Shown here: piece after piece, positions 1-9,400 of the stretch
Numbering within the stretch: the stretch's first letter is position 1
Layout of the letters: the number at the start of each line of letters is the position of its first letter
Source of the DNA: Paraglaciecola sp. L3A3
GTDB taxonomy: Bacteria; Pseudomonadota; Gammaproteobacteria; Enterobacterales; Alteromonadaceae
DNA: 64,000 nucleotides
Direction of reading: 5' to 3'
Assembly (NCBI RefSeq): GCF_009796765.1
Contig: NZ_CP047023.1
Location: 4,695,501-4,759,500, forward strand
Made by a program: the position numbers and the translations under genes
The notes under the pieces: generated by a model
What the model was told of the DNA's origin: nothing
Seen by the model: the letters and a program-made list of their open reading frames with translations, nothing else
Databases searched by the model: none

Positions 1-1046
1 GTGCACCTGCTTATTCAAGTGCTGAAGCCTTAAATAACGATAGTATTGCGCCAGGCGCTTTTGTTCCTGCAAGCTATTTAGTAATGCCTATTAATGACAA
101 GTGGGCTGTTGGCTTAGGTTTGTTTTCCAATTTTGGTTTAGCTACTGATTTTCCCGAAGATTATGCAGCTGGACAATTAGCTGGCTCAACAGAAATCTTA
201 ACTGTTAACTTAAACACTAGCGTTTCTTATAAAGTAAGTGAGCAGTTTTCATTAGCTGCGGGTTTGAACTATGTATACGCAGAAGCAGAGTTAGTACGTC
301 ATGCTGGTCCTGGACTACCGGCTTTCTTACAAGGCAATTATGGCTCAACTTTAGGCGTTACCAATAGCACTGAAGCCGCAAAAATGGATGGTGATGATGC
401 TGCCTTTGGTTGGAATGTAGGTTTTGCTTGGGATATTTCTGCAACATCTCGTTTAGGTTTCGCATACCGTAGTTCTGTAGAATTAGATTTTGAAGGTGAA
501 TATAGTAATCAACTTCCTGCTGCGATAGGTGGTTTAGGTGGTACTTCGTTAGACGGTAAATTGGCTATTGAACTACCAAGCATTGCTGAATTTTCTGGTA
601 GCCATCAATTAGATGATAAATGGGGACTACACTATAGTGTCATGTGGACTGAGTGGAGTAGTTTTGACAGGTTAGAAGCGTATGTTCCAGTCAGTGAAGA
701 GCCGGTATTTGCAAAAGACGAAAACTTTAGTGATAGCTTCCGCTATGCAATTGGTGCCGATTATCAGTTAAATAATGAGACAAAATTACGTGCAGGTATC
801 GCTTATGACAAATCGCCTAGCGATCCAAATCATCAATCAATCTCTATTCCCGATACTAACCGTTTATGGTTAAGTGCTGGGGCTGAATATACCTTAAGTG
901 ATGCTTCAACTATTGATTTAGGGTTAAGTATTTTACGTGGTGAAAACCGAAGTTTTACCGAAACAGATAACCTTGGTGGTGAATGGGGATTTGCTAGTGA
1001 AGGTAACGCCGCTATTTTTGCAGCCCAATATAACTACTCTTTCTAA
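1..1046 (+). CDS. FadL/OmpP1/TodX family outer-membrane transport protein (5'-truncated by window edge)
   Basis: Outer-membrane beta-barrel of the FadL family, which takes up long-chain fatty acids or other hydrophobic compounds. The reading frame is open from base 3, upstream of the first ATG at 84, so the N-terminus with the signal peptide lies outside the window; about 347 codons are visible. Seen: NFGLATDFPEDY, alternating amphipathic strands such as VSYKVSEQFSLAAGLNYVYA, and a C-terminal aromatic residue (NYSF) expected for BAM recognition. The C-terminal half (DYQLNNETKLRAGIAYDKSP) is typical of the family. It is followed directly by a strong terminator and so ends its transcription unit. 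Family assignment is firm; the substrate cannot be told. Confidence 0.85.
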   Translation, partial: APAYSSAEALNNDSIAPGAFVPASYLVMPINDKWAVGLGLFSNFGLATDFPEDYAAGQLAGSTEILTVNLNTSVSYKVSEQFSLAAGLNYVYAEAELVRHAGPGLPAFLQGNYGSTLGVTNSTEAAKMDGDDAAFGWNVGFAWDISATSRLGFAYRSSVELDFEGEYSNQLPAAIGGLGGTSLDGKLAIELPSIAEFSGSHQLDDKWGLHYSVMWTEWSSFDRLEAYVPVSEEPVFAKDENFSDSFRYAIGADYQLNNETKLRAGIAYDKSPSDPNHQSISIPDTNRLWLSAGAEYTLSDASTIDLGLSILRGENRSFTETDNLGGEWGFASEGNAAIFAAQYNYSF

Positions 1047-1086
1047 TTTGAGTTAACTTACTCAACTACAAACAGAATAAATTTAC

Positions 1087-1118
1087 AAAAGCCAATGTAT
1101 TAAATACGTTGGCTTTTT
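1087..1118 (+). terminator. Rho-independent terminator after the FadL-like gene
   Basis: A 13-bp hairpin (AAAAGCCAA at 1087-1095 pairing with TTGGCTTTT at 1109-1117, extended inward with one G-T wobble) has a 5-nt loop and ends in a T run. It lies 40 bases after the stop codon. Confidence 0.8.
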
Positions 1119-1210
1119 GCTATGTGCTTACTTCTTATTCTTTACCTTTTACTCGAATTTATGATTTTAAAACAGTCAGCCCTTGACCCGACTTAACCAA
1201 ATTGTTACAT

Positions 1211-1252
1211 TTGGTTAACCAAAATTATAAATTGGTATTGAAATTGGTATAC
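1211..1252. promoter_or_regulatory. Cluster of TTGGT operator-like elements upstream of the Nramp-like gene
   Basis: A perfect palindrome TTGGTTAACCAA (1211-1222) is followed by two direct copies of AATTGGTAT (1230-1238 and 1242-1250, spaced 12 bp), the second running into the near-palindrome TTGGTATAC. These resemble the ATTGGTAATACCAAT sites at 9.55 and 9.75 kb and the known UxuR/ExuR-type (GntR family) consensus. Regulation of the transporter and isomerase genes from here is inferred, not shown. Confidence 0.5.
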
Positions 1253-1304
1253 ATTCTTAAAAAGGTGTGTTTTTCATTGCTATTTCTCAATATCACTACC
1301 TCTG

Positions 1305-2558
1305 GTGCCCACTAATATGAGTAACATCAAAACGTTTTTTAAATCCCTCTTGCCTGGCATATTTTTGTTTGGCTTTACTGTCGGGACAGGTAGTGTGACA
1401 GCTATGGCAAAAGCGGGGGCTGATTACGGCATGTCCTTACTTTGGACTATTTTTATTTCATGTGCCATAACCTACTTTTTAATTTCGCTATTCGGTAAAT
1501 TCACCTTAGTCACAGGGCTGACCGCACTGCAGTCTTTTAGAAAGCATATTCACCCAGCCGTTAGTATCTTTTTTATTGTAGCGCTAACAACACAGATATG
1601 TGGAAGTGTCATTGGTGTCATGGGGATATTAGCTGACGTTTGCTATGAGTGGTCGAAGAACTTTGTGGATGGCGGTATCTCACCTTTGTACTTCGCTATA
1701 TTTTTTATAGCCTTCGTATATATTATTTTTCTGATCGGTAAAACTGAAGTTTTTGAAAAAGTATTAGCTATTTTTGTCGCCGTTATGGCGGTATGTTTTT
1801 TGATCAACTTCTTTATTTTGATGCCCCCTGCGATAGAAATATTAAAGGGTATGGTGCCGAATGTGCCAGATACAGGCCCCAATAAAAGTTCATTCTTGGT
1901 TATAGCTTCAATGGTCGGAACCACTGTGTTCTCTGGCTTATTTATACTACGTACCATACTTGTTAAAGAGGCGGGTTGGACCATGGCTGATTTAAAAGTG
2001 CAAAATAGAGATGCTCTTTTTGCCGCATTTTTGATGTTTATTGTCAGTACTTCAATTATGGCTGCCGCCGCCGGATCTTTGTTTATTCAAGGCATTACGC
2101 TAGTTAACGTAACGCAAATGATAAATTTATTGGAACCACTTGCAGGTGCTTCAGCTGTGGCTATTTTTACTATAGGTTTGATCGCAGCGGGGGTATCGTC
2201 GCAGTTTCCAAATGTAGCGTTATTGCCTTGGTTATTAGACGACTTCCATCAGCGAAAAACTAATCTTAAACGACCTAGTTATAGAATTATGGCGCTGGTT
2301 ATCTCTTGTTTAGGTTTAATTGTGCCAGTATTTAATGCTAAACCTATTGCAGTTATGGTCAGTTCACAGGCTTTTGGTGCCTTAGTATTACCTGCTACAG
2401 TTGGTTGCATTTTTTATATCGGCAATAAAAAAGAGTTAATGGGTGAACATAAATTTTCAACTGTGACTAACGCCATATTATCCATGATATTCATTTTTGC
2501 CTTGGTCATGAGTTATATGAGCTATAGCGGTATTCTCTCTACCTTACAGGCATTGTAG
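1305..2558 (+). CDS. Divergent Nramp-fold membrane transporter lacking the metal-binding motifs
   Basis: Inner-membrane protein of about 417 aa with 10-11 hydrophobic helices. Its layout matches Nramp (SLC11) transporters: AGADYGMSLLW after TM1 aligns with the AGAQYGYTLLW of bacterial MntH. The TM1 motif DPGN is GTGS here (residues 27-30), and the TM6 motif MPH is FSG (residues 209-211), so both metal-coordinating sites are gone and manganese or iron transport is unlikely. It sits between a FadL-like porin and a mannose-6-phosphate-isomerase-like gene, next to an alginate-lyase/TonB-receptor locus, so a sugar or sugar-acid substrate is plausible but inferred. The start could be GTG at 1305 or ATG at 1317; neither has a strong ribosome-binding site. 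Confidence 0.75.
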   Translation: MPTNMSNIKTFFKSLLPGIFLFGFTVGTGSVTAMAKAGADYGMSLLWTIFISCAITYFLISLFGKFTLVTGLTALQSFRKHIHPAVSIFFIVALTTQICGSVIGVMGILADVCYEWSKNFVDGGISPLYFAIFFIAFVYIIFLIGKTEVFEKVLAIFVAVMAVCFLINFFILMPPAIEILKGMVPNVPDTGPNKSSFLVIASMVGTTVFSGLFILRTILVKEAGWTMADLKVQNRDALFAAFLMFIVSTSIMAAAAGSLFIQGITLVNVTQMINLLEPLAGASAVAIFTIGLIAAGVSSQFPNVALLPWLLDDFHQRKTNLKRPSYRIMALVISCLGLIVPVFNAKPIAVMVSSQAFGALVLPATVGCIFYIGNKKELMGEHKFSTVTNAILSMIFIFALVMSYMSYSGILSTLQAL

Positions 2559-2612
2559 TCAATATCATGCTTTTGTATATTTTCATCATTATTTTACAAA
2601 AAAGAAGCCTTT

Positions 2613-3689
2613 ATGAATAAAATTATTAAATTCTCGTCCAACCGTGTTTGGCGTACTTATCAAGGCGGCAAGCTACTTGATACGATAGAAGGCAAAGTAA
2701 ACCCTATAGATTCAAGCTTTCCCGAAGATTGGATAGGTTCTACTGTTGAAGCCCGTAATGTTGGTCGCGAGCATATTTCAGAAGGTTTAGCTCTGGTAAC
2801 AGCCGATGATGGACAGTCTGTAGCTTTTCGCGATTTATTACAGGATCAGCAAGAATACTTTTTGGGGAAAAGCGGCGACACTTTGCGGTCAATGGATGAT
2901 ATTCCTTTGGTTAAATATTTAGACAGCTCAACTCGTTTGCATTTTCAGGCCCATCCTACCCGTGAATTTGCCCAACAGAGGTTAAGTTTGCCTCGTGGTA
3001 AAACCGAAGCTTACGTGATCCTTGAAACTCGTGAAGATATCAGTGAACCCTACATTTATGCCGGCTTTCAACGCTCACCTAGTCGTGCGCAGTTAAAAGA
3101 ATGGATTGAAACGCAAGATATTAAGTCCATAGAAAGTTGTTTTGACCCTATTCCTGTCAAACCTGGAGATGTGTTCTTACTGCCGGGGGGACGGCCACAT
3201 GCTTTAGGCGAAGGTATATTAATGCTTGAAATCATGGAGCCTTCAGACTTAGCTGTAAGGTTTGAATTTGAGCGCTGTGGATATGAGATCCCAGAACAAG
3301 CAAGGTTTATGGGCAAGGGTATTGAAACCGCTTTGGACGTTTTTAATTATGAACCGGTTCCCCCTAATGAAGTGGATAAGGAGTTTCGTTGTCAACCTAG
3401 TGTATTGATGACAGATGAGCATAATAATTGCCTTGAAGAGCTTATAGGAGCTAAAAACACTTCTTGCTTTACGGTTAAGCGCGCATCAGTTAATGGTCAC
3501 TTTAAACGTAATGAAGATGCTTTTTTCTATGGAATTGTAACTCATGGTTCGGGGACGCTTCGAATCGGAGATGAAGTCACTCAGCTTAATCGTTGGGATC
3601 GATTTTTCTGCCCGGCCGGCGTTGAAAAGTTCATATACGAAACAGACTCGGCTATGTCTATCCTAGAATGTTATCCGGGGAATAGTTGA
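2613..3689 (+). CDS. Class I mannose-6-phosphate isomerase-like cupin protein
   Basis: Predicted cytoplasmic sugar-phosphate isomerase, 358 aa, related to type I phosphomannose isomerase (ManA), which interconverts mannose-6-P and fructose-6-P. The zinc ligands of the family are visible: Gln and His in HFQAHPT, Glu in GKTEAYVIL, and His in GGRPHALGEG. The N-terminal VWRTYQGGKLLDTIEG and the C-terminal cupin (HGSGTLRIGDEV) also fit. It is 54 bp downstream of the Nramp-like gene, with AAAGAAG before the ATG, so the two are probably cotranscribed. Its placement in a polysaccharide locus suggests a role in the catabolism of an imported sugar; whether mannose-6-P is the true substrate is open. Confidence 0.8.
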   Translation: MNKIIKFSSNRVWRTYQGGKLLDTIEGKVNPIDSSFPEDWIGSTVEARNVGREHISEGLALVTADDGQSVAFRDLLQDQQEYFLGKSGDTLRSMDDIPLVKYLDSSTRLHFQAHPTREFAQQRLSLPRGKTEAYVILETREDISEPYIYAGFQRSPSRAQLKEWIETQDIKSIESCFDPIPVKPGDVFLLPGGRPHALGEGILMLEIMEPSDLAVRFEFERCGYEIPEQARFMGKGIETALDVFNYEPVPPNEVDKEFRCQPSVLMTDEHNNCLEELIGAKNTSCFTVKRASVNGHFKRNEDAFFYGIVTHGSGTLRIGDEVTQLNRWDRFFCPAGVEKFIYETDSAMSILECYPGNS

Positions 3690-4047
3690 TCGGCTCTAGT
3701 CTTAGTCTTGGCTAAATTTCACCTTAGCCTTTAATAAGCTACGGATTGGTATTAGATGTGTTACCCGTTACTACCATGTCCGTAGCAACCAAAGTGTGAC
3801 ATTTACATTGAGTATTCCAAGTTCACTTTGAATACTCAAAGACCTCTTTCTGTACTTTTTCTGTACCTTTTCTGAACCTTTGCCATACCTCCTCTAAAAA
3901 ATGACTCAAACCATCTTTTTTTACCGCTATAAGCATCTATACATAAGAAGTTGGTAGTGTTCTAGGCAATAAGTTTAGCTAGTTCTCAAATAACTGATTG
4001 CCGAGGACCGACAATCAGATTTAACAAAAACGAGTATGCAGGAGAGA
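3690..4047. other. Intergenic region between convergent genes, two weak hairpins
   Basis: No gene seen. It contains two short inverted repeats: GAGTATTC/GAATACTC (3810-3837) and CTGATTG/CAATCAG (3994-4018). Neither has a proper T run. A lone ATTGGTATTA half-site lies at about 3745. The stretch separates the convergent isomerase-like and PL17 genes and probably holds their 3' ends. Confidence 0.5.
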
Positions 4048-6291
4048 CTACTCTATATAATGAAAAGCACCAGTCCAGCTGTACTTCTTACCAACTACTT
4101 CCAACTTATGTTGTGTTGACGGCGATGCATCTAGATTAGATAAAAGGAATAGACTTGTCTGCCCTTTTACATCTTTAATGGTCACCGCGGTATACTTAAC
4201 GTCGTCGTGCACAACCTTCAGCTCTGCAATATTACTATTAGAGTTTACCGACAATTCTGAAACAGGACTATAACTGCCATGGGGTTCAATCACAGACGCA
4301 AAAACTGTATTGTCGCTATCTTTCCTCCGGATCATCAAAGCCGCTTCTCTGCGGATATTAAACTCTGGATCATTGGCGCCCATTCGAGTTAGTAATAACT
4401 CGTCAGAACCTTCGGTAGCCGAAGTTAATGTGTAGTACTTACCGTTCCCCAACCAAGCAAATTGTGTACTGCTGGTAGACGGCTTACCTATACCTTCTAA
4501 ATACAAATGTTGATAACCATTGTTTTGACCAAGTGGCTTTAAAACGTTAGGCGAATCATAAGAAAAGTTTTTACTCAGCACTTGTCCTAAATAATAGAAG
4601 GGCATGTCATATTGATTTTTTTGCTCAGCGTTTATTTTCATTATGTCCAATAAAAATGGCTTATCAAAACTTTTGTTTTTAATCACTGCCATAGTTCTGT
4701 GCATTTTGGTACCTGGATAGGCATTGGACTCTGTCGCGCTGACAACTTGAACGTCTTTGTTTGAGTGATCATAAACATATAAATCTGAATGGTGTTGACT
4801 CCCAATCGCATATTTTCCAGCAAAATGCATACTTTCATTCTGTGAAAGAGTGTTGTGTGCAATAGTAGTTTTCGCCCAAGTTTTGTTCTCTTCTAGATAG
4901 TTACCGCCACCTTTTTGACCAATATTGACAAAACGAGCCAGTCCATAATCTTGTAAAACTTCATCGCCTTTTTCATATAAAGAAAAAGACAGTTTGTCGT
5001 AATGACCATGACTTAAGCCTTGCGCTGCATATTTAAAGACTAAGGTTAAATCTTCATTACCGTGTCTAAGTACTGCCACACCACCTTGTTTACCATCCGG
5101 TCCATCGGATAAATTGATAGATTTTTTGGCAAAAGCTTGGGCTTTACCATCTCGCACCCCCATAGCTACGGCTAAACCAGCTTCGTTAAGCAACACTTGA
5201 TTTTGTTTTTCAGCAATGCTCAATAATTGTGGATTTTTATTGCCATATTGATAGGCGATATCAACAGCGGTGACTAATGACGCTGTGTAGTAAGACATAC
5301 CTTTTTGACCATCATTTAATGGAAAGAATTCGCCGTCAGCATCTGACAAATTTAATAATGCATTGACACCTTTAAGTAACACATTGTCTTTGTGTTCAAA
5401 GACTTTCATCTCAGGTTTTACATTTTTCATTGCTAGTCCAAATATCAAAAATGGATACATAGCATAGCGTTGATAATAGGGTCCTTCAGTGTAATAACCA
5501 TCAGGTGAAAATGGGTCTTCTAAATTAGCCAAAAAACCAGCTTTTTGACCTTCAACCTTTATAAAGCCGCCATCATTGTCTAAACCACCTATTTCTAAAC
5601 CATCGTCTTCAATACCGTATAAGGCTCTATCCAATAACTCTTTGTCATCCATTACAAGCGCTATCATGCCGACAGCTGCGTTGCCCCAAGTGCTATGGTT
5701 ATGCACTCGGTTATAAAACTGTGGGTTTTCAATTGAAATGTAGTCAGCAAAAGGACGAAATAAGTTGTTTTCTAATTTGTCACGTTCTTGCTCGCTAAGA
5801 GTTTCATATATGGCATCATAGGCTTGGCTCATGTAAACCAACCAATTGCTATCATTCAGACACTGCCAGAATAGTTTACCGCGGGCATAAGAACGTTTTT
5901 GAGGATGGGCCGGTAAGTCTTTGTACATGCCTTCATACTGAAACAACATATCTTTAATATATTTGGCATACTTTTCATCTTCTAATATTTGATATAAGGC
6001 CCCAGATTTTTGTGCAATGATGAAATTTTGTTTGTGTCTCTGATGGGTATATCCACCTGAAAAGTCTTTTGGGATAGGGGTATCAATGCCTAGCGAAATT
6101 TCAGCATCCACTTGTTTTTTTACGCTTTCGACAGAAGCGTCGAATAAGGGGACTTGACCTAAATTTTTCCTAACCTTTTCTACACCAGGTTTGGTCATGA
6201 TTAAGTTTGGATGTTCTTGCGACTGTACTGTCAGGGGTATGTTTATTGTCGCTGCCAATAATAACAAGGCAGTGATTTTAATTTTGCTCAT
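4048..6291 (-). CDS. PL17 family oligoalginate lyase (heparinase II/III-like)
   Basis: Periplasmic or secreted alginate lyase, 747 aa, that releases unsaturated monouronate from alginate oligosaccharides. A signal peptide (about residues 1-25, ending SQ) is followed by an alpha/alpha-toroid domain and a C-terminal beta-sandwich. Motifs shared with Saccharophagus Alg17C are visible: GGYTHQRHKQNF near residue 80, NRVHNHSTW with N198/H199, YYTEGPYYQRYA at 266-277 containing candidate catalytic Tyr residues, GHYDKLSF, and ENKTWAKTTIAHNTL. The length matches the family. GGAG precedes the ATG. It lies 110 bp downstream of the TonB-receptor gene on the same strand, which suggests an alginate uptake and depolymerisation unit. 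PL7/PL6 endolyases are not in the window. Confidence in the family is high. Confidence 0.92.
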   Translation of the reverse strand: MSKIKITALLLLAATINIPLTVQSQEHPNLIMTKPGVEKVRKNLGQVPLFDASVESVKKQVDAEISLGIDTPIPKDFSGGYTHQRHKQNFIIAQKSGALYQILEDEKYAKYIKDMLFQYEGMYKDLPAHPQKRSYARGKLFWQCLNDSNWLVYMSQAYDAIYETLSEQERDKLENNLFRPFADYISIENPQFYNRVHNHSTWGNAAVGMIALVMDDKELLDRALYGIEDDGLEIGGLDNDGGFIKVEGQKAGFLANLEDPFSPDGYYTEGPYYQRYAMYPFLIFGLAMKNVKPEMKVFEHKDNVLLKGVNALLNLSDADGEFFPLNDGQKGMSYYTASLVTAVDIAYQYGNKNPQLLSIAEKQNQVLLNEAGLAVAMGVRDGKAQAFAKKSINLSDGPDGKQGGVAVLRHGNEDLTLVFKYAAQGLSHGHYDKLSFSLYEKGDEVLQDYGLARFVNIGQKGGGNYLEENKTWAKTTIAHNTLSQNESMHFAGKYAIGSQHHSDLYVYDHSNKDVQVVSATESNAYPGTKMHRTMAVIKNKSFDKPFLLDIMKINAEQKNQYDMPFYYLGQVLSKNFSYDSPNVLKPLGQNNGYQHLYLEGIGKPSTSSTQFAWLGNGKYYTLTSATEGSDELLLTRMGANDPEFNIRREAALMIRRKDSDNTVFASVIEPHGSYSPVSELSVNSNSNIAELKVVHDDVKYTAVTIKDVKGQTSLFLLSNLDASPSTQHKLEVVGKKYSWTGAFHYIE

Positions 6292-6326
6292 CGCAATTTC
6301 TCCAATTTTTTCACTTCAATCAAATG

Positions 6327-6353
6327 CTAACCCCAGCCGATAGCTGGGGTTAG
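6327..6353 (-). terminator. GC-rich hairpin between TonB-receptor and PL17 genes
   Basis: An 11-bp perfect stem (CTAACCCCAGC/GCTGGGGTTAG) with a 5-nt loop lies between the receptor stop codon and the PL17 start. No T run follows on the transcribed strand, so it is more likely an RNA-processing or partial-attenuation element than a strong terminator. Confidence 0.5.
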
Positions 6354-6375
6354 TTTAGTACTATTTTAAATATCC

Positions 6376-6401
6376 ATAGTTAGCACAATTGCGCTAACTA
6401 T
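6376..6401 (-). terminator. Second hairpin directly after the TonB-receptor stop codon
   Basis: ATAGTTAGC (6376-6384) pairs with GCTAACTAT (6393-6401), with the short palindrome CAATTG in the loop. It abuts the receptor stop codon. With the hairpin at 6327 it forms a tandem structure that could stabilise the receptor mRNA or lower downstream expression. Confidence 0.45.
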
Positions 6402-9400
6402 TTACCAGCGGTAGCTTGCGCCAAACGTAATACGACGGTCTGCTAGGCCTTGGAAGCAAAGGATTGCACCTTCATTTACACAAGATTGAGTCACACCAGC
6501 TTTATTTAGGTTAACAGCTTCAATACCAAGATTAAGTTGCTCGTTAACATCATAGCTAACACTTGCATTTAGCTGACCACGGTCATGGGTATAGACAGGG
6601 AAACCTAATGTAGAGTTACGTGATGCACCACCAGCGGTATCATCGGTACGGAACGCTTCACGCCATGTGTAACGAAGACGTGCTGATAAGCCAAACTTCT
6701 CATAATAGCCTGTAATGTTATAAGCATTTTCAGAGAAGTCTAGAAGCCCTTGTACTGCAGTTACTGATACAAAATCTGCGTCATCATAAATGCCATTAAT
6801 TGCATTGAAGATATCAGTACCACGACCAGCAGAAGAGTTAACGACTGAGCCGCCCTTATATTCTTGGATCGTGTAGTTAGCTATAACACCAAAACCTGAT
6901 GCCCAACCTAAATCAGATTCAAAGCTAGATAGATCATACTGAACAGCCATCTCGATACCAGTTTGCGTGGTTTTAGCTGAATCGTTAACTTGAGTCGCTT
7001 TATCAACACATGCACCGGTAACACCTAAAGGAGCTAAGAAATCATCTCCTGCTGCAATTGGGTTAAAGATACCGCCGCTAGCACATGAAGGGTCATTGGT
7101 AGTAAAGAAACCATTTGCATCTCTTGCTGCCGAATCTAATGTAGATACAAATAAGTTACTAATCTCTTTATCAAAGTACCCAATACTGACTACGGCCGCT
7201 TCAGCAAAATACCATTCAGCTGATAAATCGAAAGTGGTGATTTCTTGTGGTTCTAATCCAGGGTTACCAATAGATACTGATTGGTTGATATTCGGATCAT
7301 AAGATACCGATGTATTTAAATCTGAGAAATCTGGACGACGAATATCTTGCCCCCAACCTAAACGCAACACAACATCATCATGAGGTGTAACTACTAGGTT
7401 AAGTTTAGGTAAGGTGAAGTTATAATCGCCAGAAATAGTCGTTAACGATGAACCACTTTCTGTAATTGTGTTACCTGTTGAATCAACCGTTGTTTTAATG
7501 TGTCTTACACCAACATTACCAACTACATAATCAAATTCAAAGTTAGCTTGTGCGTATAACGCTTGAGTTTCTTCGGAAATACTAAAGAAAGCTGAAGATG
7601 AAGGCGTTAAATTTGATAAATCTACAGGGTAATCGAATGTTATCCCTTGTGCTTCCATGTTAGCACGATGAGTTAACTGGGCGCTTTCCAATATACTTAA
7701 AACACCGTCAGGGTCATTAAATGCACGATCTGGATCGATGATAATAAAGTTACGCATTGCCAACTCACGACCATCAGCATCACCAAAGTTACTAGGTCCT
7801 TGTACTATCAGATCAGAGAACAATGAACCACTTGGGCTATCAACCATCTTGCTGAAACCACCAATATTATCACTTATATCATTAAAGGTACTTTCACGTT
7901 TGCTAAGGCGCATACCGAAATCAACCGAAGTAACAGGAGAATCTTCTAAGTAATAAGTGAAGTCTGCGCGTATGGCGTCTAATGAGTTGTTGGTTTCATT
8001 GCGACCTATTTGAACTTGGTCTAATACAACGTTTGCAGGATCAAGCAATTGATCAACAGTAGGAGCGTAGGGTGAAGCAAAGTTGATACCAAATGTTAAA
8101 TCGCCACCTGTTAGGTCGTAGATAAAAGGAACGGAGTTATCATTACTTGTGCTTGCAGTAATATTACCGTCACCATCTAAACCATCTAAAGGGGTGTTCG
8201 TGTTCGGGTTGATGAAGTTTAATGTTGTGCTTAGGTTTGGATTAGTGGTATCAGAACTAGCTGATGATATTTCAAAGCTTGCAAACAATTTATCACCTTG
8301 CCACTCTCCACCTAAACGGAAAAGTTGTGTATCAGTTAAGCGAGCACCGTTATCACTACTAAAACGTAAGTTAGGATCATCGTCATCAACACCAAGCATA
8401 GGCTCGATTGTTCCGCGCAGGGCTACTTGGATACTACCAAGTTCAACACCGTCTAAAGAACCATAGTTTACAGTTTCAAATTCTGTCGGTACAGTATAGT
8501 CAAGTACTGAGGTTACACCTGATCCTTGTACACGAGTACTATCTTGACGACGTTCTTGGTCAGTCAAAACAACATCTAAGAAAAACTTAGTGTTGTCATT
8601 AGGTGCGTATTCAAATGTGGTTGAAATGTTTGTTGTCTCATATTCGAAGTTTTCGTATTCTTGGTTTAAGAATCCAATACCTAAGAAATCAAACTCTTGA
8701 CAAGCAGGGCGCTTAGCTAAATCTTGAGGAGCACCACCATCGCGTACTACTGAGGCATCACAGTTTTCAACTAAACCACCATCACGGTCAACACGTGGAC
8801 GGAAAGAAGAAGATTCTTGCTTGGTTAAACTGCCACTCATCACAAAACCGAACTTACCGCTATCAGTATCCCAGTTATTTCCATAAACTGCAGAAACACG
8901 TGGCTGAATACCATCAGTCGTTAAGCTGCTGTCTTCGCCTTGTACACGAACATTAATTAACTGTTCAGAAAGCTCTAAAGGGCGAATAGTACGTAAATTA
9001 ACAGTACCACCCACTGAACCTTCGATTGTTTTTGCGTCAGACGCTTTAGCTACTTCGACTCCAGCAATAATTGACGCTGATATATCTTCAAAGCTAATTC
9101 CGCCTCGGCCAGTGCCAGCACCAACAGTTTCAACACCGTTGATTAAAACATTGTTTGAGTTTGAACCACGAATTTGCACACCGGTACCAACACCAGCTGT
9201 CCTAGTAATTTGGATGCCTGTTATGTTTTCTAATACTTCGGCCAAGTTTTGATCAGGTAACTTACCAATATCTTCAGCTTGAATGATTTCAACTAAGTTG
9301 ACGGTTTCACGTTTTTCTAAAAGCGCTGTAGTAAGAGACGCACGTATACCAGATACTTCTATGACTTCTACGCTTTCATCGGCTGGAGCTTCTTGGGCTG

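Noticed and set aside
1643..1984. Minus-strand frame inside the Nramp-like gene
   Set aside because: Shadow of the transporter gene; no signal, domain or ribosome-binding site.
7096..8590. Several plus-strand frames inside the TonB-receptor gene
   Set aside because: They are antisense shadows of a well-supported 1038-codon gene with clear plug and barrel motifs.
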